A stretch of 64,000 bases of DNA, taken from Shimia sp965227725 (GTDB taxonomy: Bacteria > Pseudomonadota > Alphaproteobacteria > Rhodobacterales > Rhodobacteraceae). The notes under the pieces were generated by a model. It had not been told where the DNA came from. It ran no database searches and saw only the letters and a list, made by a program, of their open reading frames with translations. Where the stretch lies: positions 434,001 to 498,000 of the forward strand of contig NZ_CBDDGH010000004.1 of the NCBI RefSeq assembly GCF_965227725.1, read 5' to 3'. Below are positions 8,925 to 17,912 of the stretch, one piece after another. Position numbers and translations under genes: made by a program. How positions within the stretch are numbered: the first letter of the stretch is position 1; each line of letters begins with the position of its first letter.

Positions 8925-9833
8925 ATGTTTACAGTATGCGCCCTCTACCACTTTACCCGTTTTGACAATCATGCGGCCCTGCGTCCGCCATTGATGGAGC
9001 TTTGCCTGAAAGAAGGCATCACCGGCACTTTGCTGCTGGCCCATGAAGGGATCAACGGCACCATCGCTGGCCCACGCAAAGGCATCGATGCGGTGATTGC
9101 TCATATTCAGTCCCTGCCTGGCTGTGCGAATTTCGAGTGGAAACTCAGCACCGCCGCCGAAAAACCCTTTCCGCGGATGAAGGTGAAACTCAAGAAAGAG
9201 ATTGTGACGCTTGGCCAGCCCAATGTCGATCCAACCGCGCATGTGGGCAACTATGTGAACCCCGAAGACTGGAACGAGCTGATTCAGTCCCCCGACGTAG
9301 TGACCATTGACACGCGCAACGACTACGAAGTGGCGATTGGCACGTTCCAAGGTGCCATTGATCCGGAAACCGCCTCTTTCCGCGATTTTCCCGCTTGGTG
9401 GGACGAGAACAAAGAGCGCTTTCACAACAAGCGCGTGGCCATGTTCTGCACGGGCGGGATCCGTTGTGAAAAATCGACCAACTTCCTGATGAGCCAAGGT
9501 GTCGAAGACGTGTATCACCTCAAAGGCGGCATTCTGAAATACCTCGAAGAGGTGCCTCAAGAAGAGAGCACCTGGGATGGCGAATGCTTTGTATTTGATG
9601 GGCGCGTGTCAGTCGGACACGGACTGAAAGAAGGCCCGCATCTGTTGTGTCACGCTTGCCGCCGCCCGATCATGCCGGAAGACCAAAACCGTCCTGAATA
9701 TGAGGCAGGCGTCAGCTGCCATCACTGTGTCGACGAATATTCGGAAAACGACAAGACCCGTTTCCGGGAGCGTCAGAAGCAGATGGAGCTGGCACGTCAG
9801 CGCGGCGAACAGCACATCATCGGCGTAGATTGA
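8925..9833 (+). CDS. trhO: tRNA uridine(34) hydroxylase TrhO (rhodanese-related, YceA family)
   Basis: This 302-residue protein has the TrhO/YceA layout. An N-terminal acylphosphatase-like domain (about residues 1-95, starting VCALYHF and containing HEGINGTIAG) precedes a rhodanese domain with VVTIDTRNDYE and the catalytic loop MFCTGGIRCEKS, whose cysteine is at about residue 174. A C-terminal cysteine-rich segment (LLCHACRRPI, CHHCVDEYS) follows. TrhO performs oxygen-dependent hydroxylation of U34 in tRNA, the first step to 5-(carboxy)methoxyuridine. Length and domain order match the family. The gene is followed closely by a strong hairpin terminator, so it ends the transcript. Confidence 0.93.
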   Translation: MFTVCALYHFTRFDNHAALRPPLMELCLKEGITGTLLLAHEGINGTIAGPRKGIDAVIAHIQSLPGCANFEWKLSTAAEKPFPRMKVKLKKEIVTLGQPNVDPTAHVGNYVNPEDWNELIQSPDVVTIDTRNDYEVAIGTFQGAIDPETASFRDFPAWWDENKERFHNKRVAMFCTGGIRCEKSTNFLMSQGVEDVYHLKGGILKYLEEVPQEESTWDGECFVFDGRVSVGHGLKEGPHLLCHACRRPIMPEDQNRPEYEAGVSCHHCVDEYSENDKTRFRERQKQMELARQRGEQHIIGVD

Positions 9834-9873
9834 TCAGATCCAAAATCAGACTTAATAGTCAGCTTCTGAACCA

Positions 9874-9900
9874 AAAAGCCCGGTCAGTGACCGGGCTTTT
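9874..9900. terminator. bidirectional intrinsic terminator between trhO and the glycan operon
   Basis: AAAAGCCCGGT and ACCGGGCTTTT form a perfect 11-base-pair stem around a five-base loop. Runs of A and T flank it on both sides, so it can end transcripts from trhO (plus) and from the methyltransferase gene whose stop codon is at 9903 (minus). Confidence 0.9.
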
Positions 9901-9902
9901 CT

Positions 9903-10379
9903 TTATGTTCTATAGAAATAATAGCGTTCAGGCGCGACCGTTGTCGGACCACGCACTTGCTCAAAGCCCACCAAAGGTTGACCAGAGACAAGCACTCCGC
10001 CAGGCAACATGATTTTTTTGATCAGCTCTGAGAGGCGTGCGGCTTCGGCAACGTCTTTTGCCTTGTCACCAAAACCAAAATCATAGTGCGCCATAGCGAT
10101 CTTGGTGCCGTCCGCTGCCATCTTGTTGAGCATCTCTTCGGCTTCGCCCTGCAAGAAGTCTTCCTCAGGTGGCACACAGGAGGGGTGACAGTTCAACGCG
10201 CGATCGATCACCCAGATGCGGCGATCTGCTGCGATTTCCCGGATGTGATCATAGGTGCGCCCGTTGCCAAGGCCCATGTCCAGAAAGTCGCCCTTGAGGC
10301 TGTCCACCATGGTGTTGGCCCATTCCAGCCCATCCGCCTGAGCGGCCAAGCGGCGCATCATGCTGTTCAATCGGCTCAT
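9903..10379 (-). CDS. class I SAM-dependent methyltransferase-like protein
   Basis: This 158-residue protein has a short Rossmann-type methyltransferase core: DFLDMGLGNGRTYDHI (motif I, about residues 32-47), then IWVIDRALNCHP, and later GGVLVSGQPL. The helical cap of many family members is missing, so it is a compact enzyme. It is the last gene of the eight-gene glycan operon; its ATG overlaps the deacetylase-like stop as ATGA. A plausible role is O-methylation of a sugar or lipid-linked intermediate, but nothing in the sequence fixes the substrate. The start at 10379 (MSRLNSM) is preferred over an upstream in-frame start because of the overlap. Confidence 0.68.
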   Translation of the reverse strand: MSRLNSMMRRLAAQADGLEWANTMVDSLKGDFLDMGLGNGRTYDHIREIAADRRIWVIDRALNCHPSCVPPEEDFLQGEAEEMLNKMAADGTKIAMAHYDFGFGDKAKDVAEAARLSELIKKIMLPGGVLVSGQPLVGFEQVRGPTTVAPERYYFYRT

Positions 10380-11131
10380 AATTCGCCCTTTCGGTCGTGG
10401 CGATAGAGCCGCACAGGCCCTTCGCAAATCTCTTTCAAAAACTGTTCGGAAAAATTCCAGATATCGTCGTCATGCACAAGATGGTGGGTCAAATAACCCA
10501 AGGGCTCGTGATTGTCTGTGAGGCCAGCGCGCCGATCCTTCAGCAGGGCAACGAGCTGTGCAACCAAGGCTTCCGGCGCCACCAACCCTCTGGTGCCCCG
10601 CCAATAGATCGGATCCAGATGGGTGTTGATCTGCGCTACACCGGGCGCTGCGAAAGGCTGATTGCGCGGCTGATAGGTGGACACCGCATCATACCCGAGC
10701 GCGGCCAAAGCAGGCATCAATGCCACATCCATTCTGTTCCATGGTGGGACAAACATCATCGCCAGACGATTTCCGAACAGCATTGTCATCCGCTCTAGTG
10801 CCGCAGCCAAATCCGCTTGCGCCACCTCAGGCGGGCGACCGGCTCCGAACTCCGCGTTCTTGATCCCCTCAGGAGTATGGCTCAGATGCGCCCATCCATG
10901 CACAACCGGCACAAACGTGTCGTGGAGTGTCTGCGCCAAGTCCGCGGTCACTTGCTTGGGAATGATTGCCAGATGCACCGGCAACTCGACTGCGGCGCTC
11001 AGTGCCCCGAGGTGGTCCAACGCTTCGCTTGGTGCCACCGCATCATCATCACGCCACCAGAACGGCAGTGTCAGCCCGGCAGCACGCCACTCCCGAAATT
11101 CTGCTCTGAGCGGCCCCCAGTCAAACTTCAC
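10376..11131 (-). CDS. polysaccharide deacetylase-like protein
   Basis: This 251-residue protein resembles NodB-type carbohydrate esterases. WWRDDDAVAPSEALDHL (from about residue 25) matches the first motif, with the acidic pair used for catalysis and metal binding. FVPVVHGWAHLSHTPEG carries two histidines placed like the HSxxH motif. VPPWNRMDVALMP corresponds to the motif-3 region. There is no signal peptide, so unlike most family members it probably acts in the cytoplasm on a sugar nucleotide or lipid-linked glycan. Four-base overlaps link it to the glycosyltransferase upstream and the methyltransferase downstream. Confidence 0.72.
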   Translation of the reverse strand: MKFDWGPLRAEFREWRAAGLTLPFWWRDDDAVAPSEALDHLGALSAAVELPVHLAIIPKQVTADLAQTLHDTFVPVVHGWAHLSHTPEGIKNAEFGAGRPPEVAQADLAAALERMTMLFGNRLAMMFVPPWNRMDVALMPALAALGYDAVSTYQPRNQPFAAPGVAQINTHLDPIYWRGTRGLVAPEALVAQLVALLKDRRAGLTDNHEPLGYLTHHLVHDDDIWNFSEQFLKEICEGPVRLYRHDRKGEL

Positions 11132-12270
11132 CCGCGCTTCTCCGCGAGCAGCTTCTGGGCGATACGCACGCTGCCTGCTGCCCCGTCCATGCGCATATCG
11201 GTCGGCGGCTGTCTCCCATGCGCCAACACCCGCTTCAGTTCAGAAAGCAGGTTATCAGGGGTCAGATCCACGGAACTTAAGACTTCAATGCCCGGCTGTC
11301 TGGCCAGCGCGCGGGCCCGCAGCGTCTGCTCCACTTCGCCCGCATCAGAAAACGGTACAAAAACCGTGGGTACGCCAGTCTGCAACACATCGAGCGCTGT
11401 ATTGTACCCGCACATGCTAACCGTGGCTTCGGCGTTCAACAGCATCTGGCGAAAGTCCGGGCTCACCGGCTCGATGATGATGGTGGGATCATTGGCGATG
11501 GCCTGCAATTCTGATACCCGTGCGTCTTTGTCGGCACCTCCCACCAGCAGCCGCCAGCGTAGCGGACTGCGTTTCGCAGCGGCAATCGCACATTTATAAA
11601 GCTCTTCCCCAATCGAGCCACCACCCGTGCTGACAATGACCTCTCCGACGCCAGGACCATTCTCGACTGCGACCGGTGCCGCTGGGGCAACGTAGCCCGT
11701 ATAGTGCAACATGGCTCGCACATCATTGGTAACGGGCCAGCTCACGTCAAATGTGGTGAGTTCTTCATCCGAATGCACTAGCACGCCGTCATAAAACTGC
11801 TTGAGTAGATCCCGTGTATCTCCGGCCTTGCTGACCTTGGAGGGTGGCTCCAGAATATCGCGCACCGACGACAGCACAACGGGTCGCGTTTCAAGCGCAT
11901 GAACTGCCTCGAGAAGAGCAACAAACTCCTTGGCCAAGCTGCGCCGTCCAAAAGGGTACAGCTCGGTTATCACAACATCGGGTTGCATATCATTGACGGT
12001 TTTCACCGCCATTGCGCGACGCGCTTCCAGATAATCGCCGTCAGCAACCCGGTTTTGATCGGTGAGTAATTTTTTGAACTCCACCCCGTCAGAAGCCACC
12101 GGAGGCAATTGGATCAACGGTACATCATCGGTGTTGAGGTGCGGCGCGGGACGCCCTCCTGACAGCACAACCGCATCATGCCCATCTGCCACAAAGGCGC
12201 GCGCCAAATTGAGCGCACGAGACAGATGCCCTGTGCCTAAAAGGTGGGTAACAACGATCAAAACCTTCAT
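11128..12270 (-). CDS. MurG-like (GT-B fold) glycosyltransferase
   Basis: The protein has 380 residues. An N-terminal HLLGTGHLSRALNLARAF and a C-terminal donor-binding half with VSTGGGSIGEELY (about residues 210-222), MCGYNTALDVLQTGVPTVFVPF and DAGEVEQTLRARAL give the GT-B layout of the MurG/GT28 group. The second half should bind a UDP-sugar. It is one of two such enzymes in the operon; the other is at 15179-16402. It overlaps the phosphatase gene and the deacetylase-like gene by four bases each. Acceptor and sugar are unknown. Confidence 0.78.
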   Translation of the reverse strand: MKVLIVVTHLLGTGHLSRALNLARAFVADGHDAVVLSGGRPAPHLNTDDVPLIQLPPVASDGVEFKKLLTDQNRVADGDYLEARRAMAVKTVNDMQPDVVITELYPFGRRSLAKEFVALLEAVHALETRPVVLSSVRDILEPPSKVSKAGDTRDLLKQFYDGVLVHSDEELTTFDVSWPVTNDVRAMLHYTGYVAPAAPVAVENGPGVGEVIVSTGGGSIGEELYKCAIAAAKRSPLRWRLLVGGADKDARVSELQAIANDPTIIIEPVSPDFRQMLLNAEATVSMCGYNTALDVLQTGVPTVFVPFSDAGEVEQTLRARALARQPGIEVLSSVDLTPDNLLSELKRVLAHGRQPPTDMRMDGAAGSVRIAQKLLAEKRG

Positions 12271-12854
12271 ACGCTGCGCCTCTCCAAACGAATTATCTCC
12301 GGGTCTGCGACCCTAATCATATCGTCCTGAAGTTCCACCACAAAAAGTCGGTTTCGTTTCACGGCGAAAGGGGCAGGACCATCGAAGTTCCAGCCATGCG
12401 CTTTGGCCAAGATCATGCGCATGATGCCAATATGACAAACCGCAAGCGTGTCCCGTTCGCGGGCAAAGAGCCAAGGCGCGATGCGTGCCCAAACCTCACG
12501 TGGGCTTTCCCCTTCTGGCGGGCGATAATCCCATCCCCACGCCTCAATATCACGAAAGCCGCTATTGGGATCGGCCTGCAGGTCGACACCTTTCTTGCCC
12601 TCCCATTGGCCCCAATCCATCTCCGTCAACGCATCCATCGTTTCAGGGGACCGTCCAGCGACAATCTCTGCCGTTTCCCTTGCACGGGCCAGAGGGCTGG
12701 ACACAAGATCGGCCTCTCCCCAAGGAGCTGGCAGGGCAAACTCCGACAAATCCACACGCGCTTGATCATCCAACGGAATGTCCGTGCGCCCCTGAATTTG
12801 ATGGGCGCGGTTCCAAGGCGTATGGCCATGTCGCATCATCGCAAGTCTGATCAT
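12267..12854 (-). CDS. histidine phosphatase family protein
   Basis: This 195-residue protein is a phosphoglycerate mutase-like phosphatase. The catalytic RHG motif is at about residues 8-10 (MMRHGHTPWNRAHQIQGRTD), the second arginine region is VSSPLARARETAEIV, the glutamate region is LTEMDWGQWEGK, and the second histidine is in LAVCHIGIMRMIL. It lies within the glycosyltransferase operon with four-base overlaps on both sides. A sugar-phosphate or nucleotide-sugar phosphatase role is therefore a reasonable inference, though broad-specificity housekeeping phosphatases share these motifs. Confidence 0.82.
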   Translation of the reverse strand: MIRLAMMRHGHTPWNRAHQIQGRTDIPLDDQARVDLSEFALPAPWGEADLVSSPLARARETAEIVAGRSPETMDALTEMDWGQWEGKKGVDLQADPNSGFRDIEAWGWDYRPPEGESPREVWARIAPWLFARERDTLAVCHIGIMRMILAKAHGWNFDGPAPFAVKRNRLFVVELQDDMIRVADPEIIRLERRSV

Positions 12855-13930
12855 GATCTCTCTTTCATCAGAGGATGCAACGCACCCCAGATTGTCTTTC
12901 TGGCTGCGGGTAGCAAATGCCGCGACTGCACCAAAGTCCTTGCCGCTTCAGATCGCAACCTGTGGTGCGCAACATCGCTGAGCACGCGACCAAGCGCTTC
13001 GGCGAGTTGTTCTGGTGCGCCCTGTGCAATCAATCCGCCTGCCTCGACGACTTCGTTGACGCCAGCTCGGTCCTCCGCCACCACCGGCACGCCATGCGCC
13101 TGTGCTTCCAGATAAACCATGCCAAAGGCTTCATTCACGCCGGGCCAAAAGAACACCTTTGCCCGCCCATAGGCATCCTCCATACCCGCAGCATCGAGCG
13201 CCCCCAAGAAGCGGACGCGATCGCCAAAAGGAACCATCATCTTGGCAACTTCGCTGCGCATTGGCCCATCACCGGCGATCTCTAACTGCCAAGGGGCATT
13301 CCCCATGTGTCGGAGCGCCTCTGCCGCAATCTGATAAGAAGACAGCTTGTCTCCCGCGCGCATCATGCCCGCCATGAACACGTTCTGAGTTTGCGCACTT
13401 GCTGGCTCCGGCAATGCCTCCATTGCCAGAAACGGCGATAAGCCGACGAGCTTCTCAGCGCCTAATGTGGCGCGCAACGCGATGGCATCGCGCTCTGTGA
13501 AACAGAAAATGGCGTCGGCGGCCTCGCAAGCGGCCATCGCCCGCCGCTCAAAAGCATCCCACGGCCCGCCCAATCGTTTGCTGGCAAGAGTTGCTTCCAC
13601 CAGCAAGTAAGGGATGCCAAGCGCCTTTGAGACTGTTGGGCCGAGCAGATCAGGCGCTTTGTAGTAATTGTGATAGGTCACCCAAGCCTGCCACTCTTCA
13701 CGACGCCCGCGCGCGATCAAGGTTTCGGCTTCTCGCCGCGCCTGCTGGATCAACTGCGATTGGTGCGCGGCGCTCCCTTGTTTGTCCAAACTGCGAAGCT
13801 CAGACACAAGCACAGACTGAGCGTCATCTGTGCTCAACACCCGCATGAGGTTGCGTGCGATTTCGCGCTCACCAGACGGAACCGTATGGTTGGGCGATTT
13901 CAAGGGCGCATAAAATGCAATCCGCCCCAT
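12851..13930 (-). CDS. GT4-type glycosyltransferase
   Basis: The protein has 359 residues. The C-terminal half has the features of retaining GT4 enzymes: FMAGMMRAGDKLSSYQIAAEAL, LEIAGDGPMRSEV, VRFLGALDAAGMEDAYGRA and the donor-binding EAFGMVYLEAQAHGVPVVAED, with the EX7E-type glutamates. The N-terminal acceptor half is divergent and lacks a glycine-rich start. It is separated by four bases from the next glycosyltransferase upstream and overlaps the phosphatase gene downstream. Sugar and acceptor are unknown; the operon suggests stepwise assembly of a short oligosaccharide. Confidence 0.8.
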   Translation of the reverse strand: MGRIAFYAPLKSPNHTVPSGEREIARNLMRVLSTDDAQSVLVSELRSLDKQGSAAHQSQLIQQARREAETLIARGRREEWQAWVTYHNYYKAPDLLGPTVSKALGIPYLLVEATLASKRLGGPWDAFERRAMAACEAADAIFCFTERDAIALRATLGAEKLVGLSPFLAMEALPEPASAQTQNVFMAGMMRAGDKLSSYQIAAEALRHMGNAPWQLEIAGDGPMRSEVAKMMVPFGDRVRFLGALDAAGMEDAYGRAKVFFWPGVNEAFGMVYLEAQAHGVPVVAEDRAGVNEVVEAGGLIAQGAPEQLAEALGRVLSDVAHHRLRSEAARTLVQSRHLLPAARKTIWGALHPLMKERS

Positions 13931-13934
13931 CGCT

Positions 13935-15182
13935 TTACCCCCTCTGATCCGCCGTCACGGCAGCTTGCAACCGCGCATCCAGTTGCGCAATACCCGGCTG
14001 CATCAAGAAAGACGTTGTCAGCCGTACATAGGCCGCTTCGGCCAGCTGCGCGCGCAGTGCCGGTTCACGGGCTAATCGCTCCATCGCCTCGGCCAGAGCC
14101 TCCGGAGCATCACTGCTCAACACGCCATGCTCCCCATCGGTGATGAACTCCGGAATGGCAGATACCGGCGTGGAAAGCAGGCACAGCTTCTGGCTTGCGG
14201 CCTCCATCAGCACATTGGGCAAGCCGTCCCGATCCCCATCCACAGCAACACGACTTGGCAGTACAAAAACATCTGAGACACGCAAGGCTTCAATCACCTC
14301 GGGCTGATCACACGCGCCGCGCCAGACAATGCGGTCCGCGATACCCAGTCGTTCTGCTTCCGCCTTCAAAACCGCGCCGGATCCGCCTCCACCGATATGC
14401 TCCCATCGCCAGTTCAAATCTTTAGGCAGCAACGCGAGGGCTGCGATCAAACGATCAAAACCCTTCTTTTCCACAAGCCGCCCTACGGAAAGAAAGCGTG
14501 CCATCCCATCAGGTTCGCGAGGCACCGGCGGTTCTGGAAATCGTGTCAGATCCAACCCGTGATAGACCAATTCCACGCGGTCATCCCGATCTGCCAGCTC
14601 TACGAGGTGACGCGCGCCCACGCCTGTGCAGGTCGCCAAAAAGGCCGCGCCATGTGTGTCTGCCTGCAACTTCTCCCGTTTCTCCCATTCGGGTGAGGTC
14701 CAAATATCTTTGGCGTGTGCTGAGACCGACCAAGGCAAATCCCGCATGATCGCAGCATAGCGCGTGACAGAGGCTGGCGTGTGCATGAAATGGGCATAGA
14801 GGACATCAATGTCGCGCGGCAATTCCCGGGCCAAGACACAGGCCTGCCCAAAGCGACGCACACGGTTGCGGGTGATATCCCGCCGCAAATCTTTAAGCCA
14901 TACAGCCGCAGCTTTCCAAAACTCTGGCTTAGACATACCTGCAAAAACGCTGCGCAACACGCGCAGGGGTTCTTGGTGCAGGTATTCCGGCAGATAATGC
15001 ACCGGCGCTTTCAAACGATCATGCAGCGGATGGCGTTTCTTATCGGTGGGAAACCGCAGCGACCAAAGCGCCATATCGTAGCCGGTCTCTTCCAGCGCCA
15101 CCAACTCCTGCGCGATAAACGTCTCTGACAGGCGGGGCCAGCCTTTGACCACCACCGCCACCTTCGGTCTTTGAGAAGTCAT
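13935..15182 (-). CDS. GT4-type glycosyltransferase (colanic-acid type)
   Basis: This 415-residue GT-B enzyme resembles the group of colanic acid glycosyltransferases. It has WPRLSETFIAQELVALEETGYD at the N-terminus, YAHFMHTPASVTRYAA with the conserved histidine, SVSAHAKDIWT, and then the donor-binding half FLSVGRLVEKKGFDRLI, IGGGGSGAVLK and DGLPNVLMEAASQKL. The last stretch replaces the usual EGxPxVxLEA with a close variant. Its start overlaps the stop of the MurG-like gene upstream by four bases. It probably adds one sugar in the operon's glycan. Confidence 0.84.
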   Translation of the reverse strand: MTSQRPKVAVVVKGWPRLSETFIAQELVALEETGYDMALWSLRFPTDKKRHPLHDRLKAPVHYLPEYLHQEPLRVLRSVFAGMSKPEFWKAAAVWLKDLRRDITRNRVRRFGQACVLARELPRDIDVLYAHFMHTPASVTRYAAIMRDLPWSVSAHAKDIWTSPEWEKREKLQADTHGAAFLATCTGVGARHLVELADRDDRVELVYHGLDLTRFPEPPVPREPDGMARFLSVGRLVEKKGFDRLIAALALLPKDLNWRWEHIGGGGSGAVLKAEAERLGIADRIVWRGACDQPEVIEALRVSDVFVLPSRVAVDGDRDGLPNVLMEAASQKLCLLSTPVSAIPEFITDGEHGVLSSDAPEALAEAMERLAREPALRAQLAEAAYVRLTTSFLMQPGIAQLDARLQAAVTADQRG

Positions 15183-16402
15183 GCGACGCCTTGTGTCTGC
15201 GGCTGGGTATTTGGCTGAGAGATGCCCAGCATGGCGAGCGTGCGTTCAGACACCACATCCAGCCCGTCCAAAAGCCCCGGCACAAAGGCACCGCTTGGTT
15301 TCGGTTGGTGCGGAATGCCGCGAATAGCAGCGATCATCGCTTCGGGCGTGAAACCATCACGACGTTCGTCCAGCATGCGCACCAAGCCGAGGCTTTCGGC
15401 GCGGCTCGCGCGGATATGTTGTTCCATACGCGGGCGGGTGCGCGGAACAATCACGACAGGTTTGTCAAAGGAGAGCACTTCGCAAAAAGTGTTATAGCCT
15501 CCCATCGATACGATACCCTGCGCGCCTTGCATCAAGGTTTCCATGCGGCTGTCAAAGCCGACCGCATGCACGCGCCCGTTCAGTTTGGCCACGCGCGCCT
15601 CAAAGTCTGCACGCACTTCGCCAGACAGAAACGGCCCGTAAACCAACAGCGCGCGTGGGGAGAGATCCGGATCCGCCTCATAGGCGCACAGCACCAGATC
15701 CACCATGCCAGCGCCATCACCGCCGCCACCGGGGGTGACGAGGATATAGGGCTCAGACGGGGGTTCATCATCGCTAAAGGCTTCACGCTGCAGATAGCCC
15801 GTGAAGGTCATTTTATCGCGAAACTCTTGGGTAAGCTCCAAGCCCGCTGTGGGATCATAAATCGAGCGCAGACCGTAAATCCAAGTCTCATCATAATAGC
15901 GCTCCGCTGCCTCAACGGCACCTTTGCGCGCCCATTCGGCCGCAAGAACATTGGGCTCGTCCAGCACATCCCGAAGACCAAGGATCAGATGCGCCTTGCG
16001 CTTCAGTTTCAGCCATTCCAGTGCGGGCAACAGCTCGCCGCGAAAACCGGTGGGCTCTTTGTCCACAATCAGCACATCTGGATCGAAGTGTTCGACAGTT
16101 GCCTTGATCAACCCGGCGCGAAGCGCAGTGGTTTCGTCGATATGAAGACCTAGGCGCTCGCTTTCGTAGTTCCCATCCAGTGTTTTGGTCACGCCGGGCA
16201 GGCGGATATGGTCCACATTGTCGGGAAATGAAAACCGCCCGGCCACAGGAGATCCAGTCAGGATAAGCGCAGAGATACGGCTGTCCGCCTGCGTGATCGC
16301 GGTCGCGAGGGCACGCGAGCGGCGCAAGTGGCCCAGCCCGTAAGTGTCATGGCTATACAGCAGCACACGCGGAGACGCATTGGCCGCCAAGTTGCCTTTC
16401 AT
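15179..16402 (-). CDS. MurG-like (GT-B fold) glycosyltransferase
   Basis: This 407-residue enzyme has the signature start LLYSHDTYGLGHLRRSRALA, a glycine-rich N-terminal nucleotide-fold loop, and a C-terminal VTPGGGGDGAGM plus SMGGYNTFCEVLSFDKPVVIVPR, which mark the donor-binding site. It is a paralogue-like companion of the protein at 11128-12270. The start is placed at the ATG at 16402 (MKGNLAA); an in-frame GTG at 16432, directly after a GAAGG, would add ten residues and cannot be excluded. It is the second gene of the operon, after the sugar dehydrogenase. Confidence 0.78.
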   Translation of the reverse strand: MKGNLAANASPRVLLYSHDTYGLGHLRRSRALATAITQADSRISALILTGSPVAGRFSFPDNVDHIRLPGVTKTLDGNYESERLGLHIDETTALRAGLIKATVEHFDPDVLIVDKEPTGFRGELLPALEWLKLKRKAHLILGLRDVLDEPNVLAAEWARKGAVEAAERYYDETWIYGLRSIYDPTAGLELTQEFRDKMTFTGYLQREAFSDDEPPSEPYILVTPGGGGDGAGMVDLVLCAYEADPDLSPRALLVYGPFLSGEVRADFEARVAKLNGRVHAVGFDSRMETLMQGAQGIVSMGGYNTFCEVLSFDKPVVIVPRTRPRMEQHIRASRAESLGLVRMLDERRDGFTPEAMIAAIRGIPHQPKPSGAFVPGLLDGLDVVSERTLAMLGISQPNTQPQTQGVA

Positions 16403-16438
16403 CGAATGCGCTTCTGACAAATCGTGCCTCACCCTTCG

Positions 16439-17755
16439 TTACAACCGCAAATCCGACTCGGATTTGGGCAATACGCCTTTGATATCGTAGAGCAATGCCT
16501 CAGGCTTTCCGAGGTCTCTTATTGCAGCAGCACCCATCTCTACAAATTGGCGATGCGCAACGGCCACGACAACTCCGTCATAGACGCCGCCTTCAGCCTT
16601 TTGAATGGGTGTGATGCCATATTCGGCGCTTACAGCCTCCGGATCGACCCAGGGATCCCAGACATCAACCGCGACGCTGTAGCTTTTCAGCTCGTCCACA
16701 ATATCGGCCACACGGGTGTTGCGCGTGTCGGCACAGTTCTCTTTGAACGCAAGCCCCATCACCAAAACACGTGCGCCCGAGGGGTTGGTGCCTTTGGCAA
16801 GCATGCCCTTGATCATCTCCTGCGCCACATGACGCCCCATGTGATCATTGATCCGACGCCCGGCCAAGATGACCTCGGGGTGATAGCCCAATTGCTCCGC
16901 TCGGAAAGTCAGATAGTAAGGATCGACACCGATACAGTGTCCTCCCACAAGACCTGGCTTGAACGGCAGGAAGTTCCATTTGGTACCGGCAGCTTCCAGC
17001 ACTTCCAGAGTATCCAAACCCATACGGGAAAAGATCAGCGAAAATTCATTCACCAGAGCGATGTTCAGATCGCGTTGCGTGTTCTCGATGACCTTTGCAG
17101 CCTCTGCCGTCTTGATCGAACTGGCCTTGTGCAACCCTGCCTTGATCACAGGCCCATAGATCGCCTCAACGCGGGCAAGCGTTTCCGCATCCTGCGCCGC
17201 CACCACTTTGACCACATTTTCCAGCGTGTGCTCAGCATCTCCCGGGTTCACACGTTCCGGCGAATAGGCAAGCTTGATCTCGCTGCCTGCTGCCAGCCCG
17301 CTGGCCTGCGCCAGCGCAGGGCCACAAACTTCTTCGGTCACGCCGGGGTACACGGTGCTTTCCAAAACGACCAAGGCATTCGCAGTCAAATACGGCGCGA
17401 TGGTCGCGCAAGCGCCCAGTACCGGGCCAAGATCAGGCGCCTTTGCATCCGTGATCGGCGTCGGCACTGAAAGGATGAATGCCGTGCAGCCTTCCAAAGC
17501 ATCTGGGGCGTCACTGAAAACCGCAGTGGTCTGCGCCAGTGACTCAGCCGCCACCTCGCCGTTTGGATCGCGCCCAGAAGTTAGCCCTGCAATCAGCTTG
17601 GCATTGGTGTCAAAGCCAACCACCTCAAATCCAGCGCGTGCAAGGCCCAGAGCCAAAGGCAAGCCCACATAGCCCAAGCCCAAAACAGCGATTTTTTCTG
17701 ATGTGTTGAGGGTCACCTGTAACCGGTCCTTCCGCTCGCCTGCACCTTTTATCAT
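16439..17755 (-). CDS. UDP-sugar 6-dehydrogenase (TviB/WbpA-type nucleotide sugar dehydrogenase)
   Basis: The protein has 438 residues. It has an N-terminal Rossmann domain (IAVLGLGYVGLPLALGLA), a central domain with EVCGPAL and LAYSPERVNPGD, and the catalytic cysteine in GGHCIGVDPYYL. A C-terminal nucleotide-binding domain has LVMGLAFKENCADTRNTRV. The family oxidises the C6 of UDP-GlcNAc or UDP-GalNAc (TviB, WbpA, VpsB) to uronic acids using NAD+. As first gene of the operon it should supply an acidic amino-sugar for the glycosyltransferases. Start uncertain: ATG at 17755 is used, but a GTG at 17716 preceded by AAGGA fits the family N-terminus as well. Divergent from the MscS gene. Confidence 0.87.
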   Translation of the reverse strand: MIKGAGERKDRLQVTLNTSEKIAVLGLGYVGLPLALGLARAGFEVVGFDTNAKLIAGLTSGRDPNGEVAAESLAQTTAVFSDAPDALEGCTAFILSVPTPITDAKAPDLGPVLGACATIAPYLTANALVVLESTVYPGVTEEVCGPALAQASGLAAGSEIKLAYSPERVNPGDAEHTLENVVKVVAAQDAETLARVEAIYGPVIKAGLHKASSIKTAEAAKVIENTQRDLNIALVNEFSLIFSRMGLDTLEVLEAAGTKWNFLPFKPGLVGGHCIGVDPYYLTFRAEQLGYHPEVILAGRRINDHMGRHVAQEMIKGMLAKGTNPSGARVLVMGLAFKENCADTRNTRVADIVDELKSYSVAVDVWDPWVDPEAVSAEYGITPIQKAEGGVYDGVVVAVAHRQFVEMGAAAIRDLGKPEALLYDIKGVLPKSESDLRL

Positions 17756-17912
17756 TGGTTTCAGCCGCTAAACTGTTTGCCACCCCTTGTCACGCCAAAA
17801 CGCGCTGGCTGCGTGGTTTCGCCCACACCCGCACACGTGAGATGATCTCATTTGCGTGACGCCGCCTCAAAGGCTAGACCAAAAGAAGACTGATTTGAGA
17901 GGGTTATTCGCC

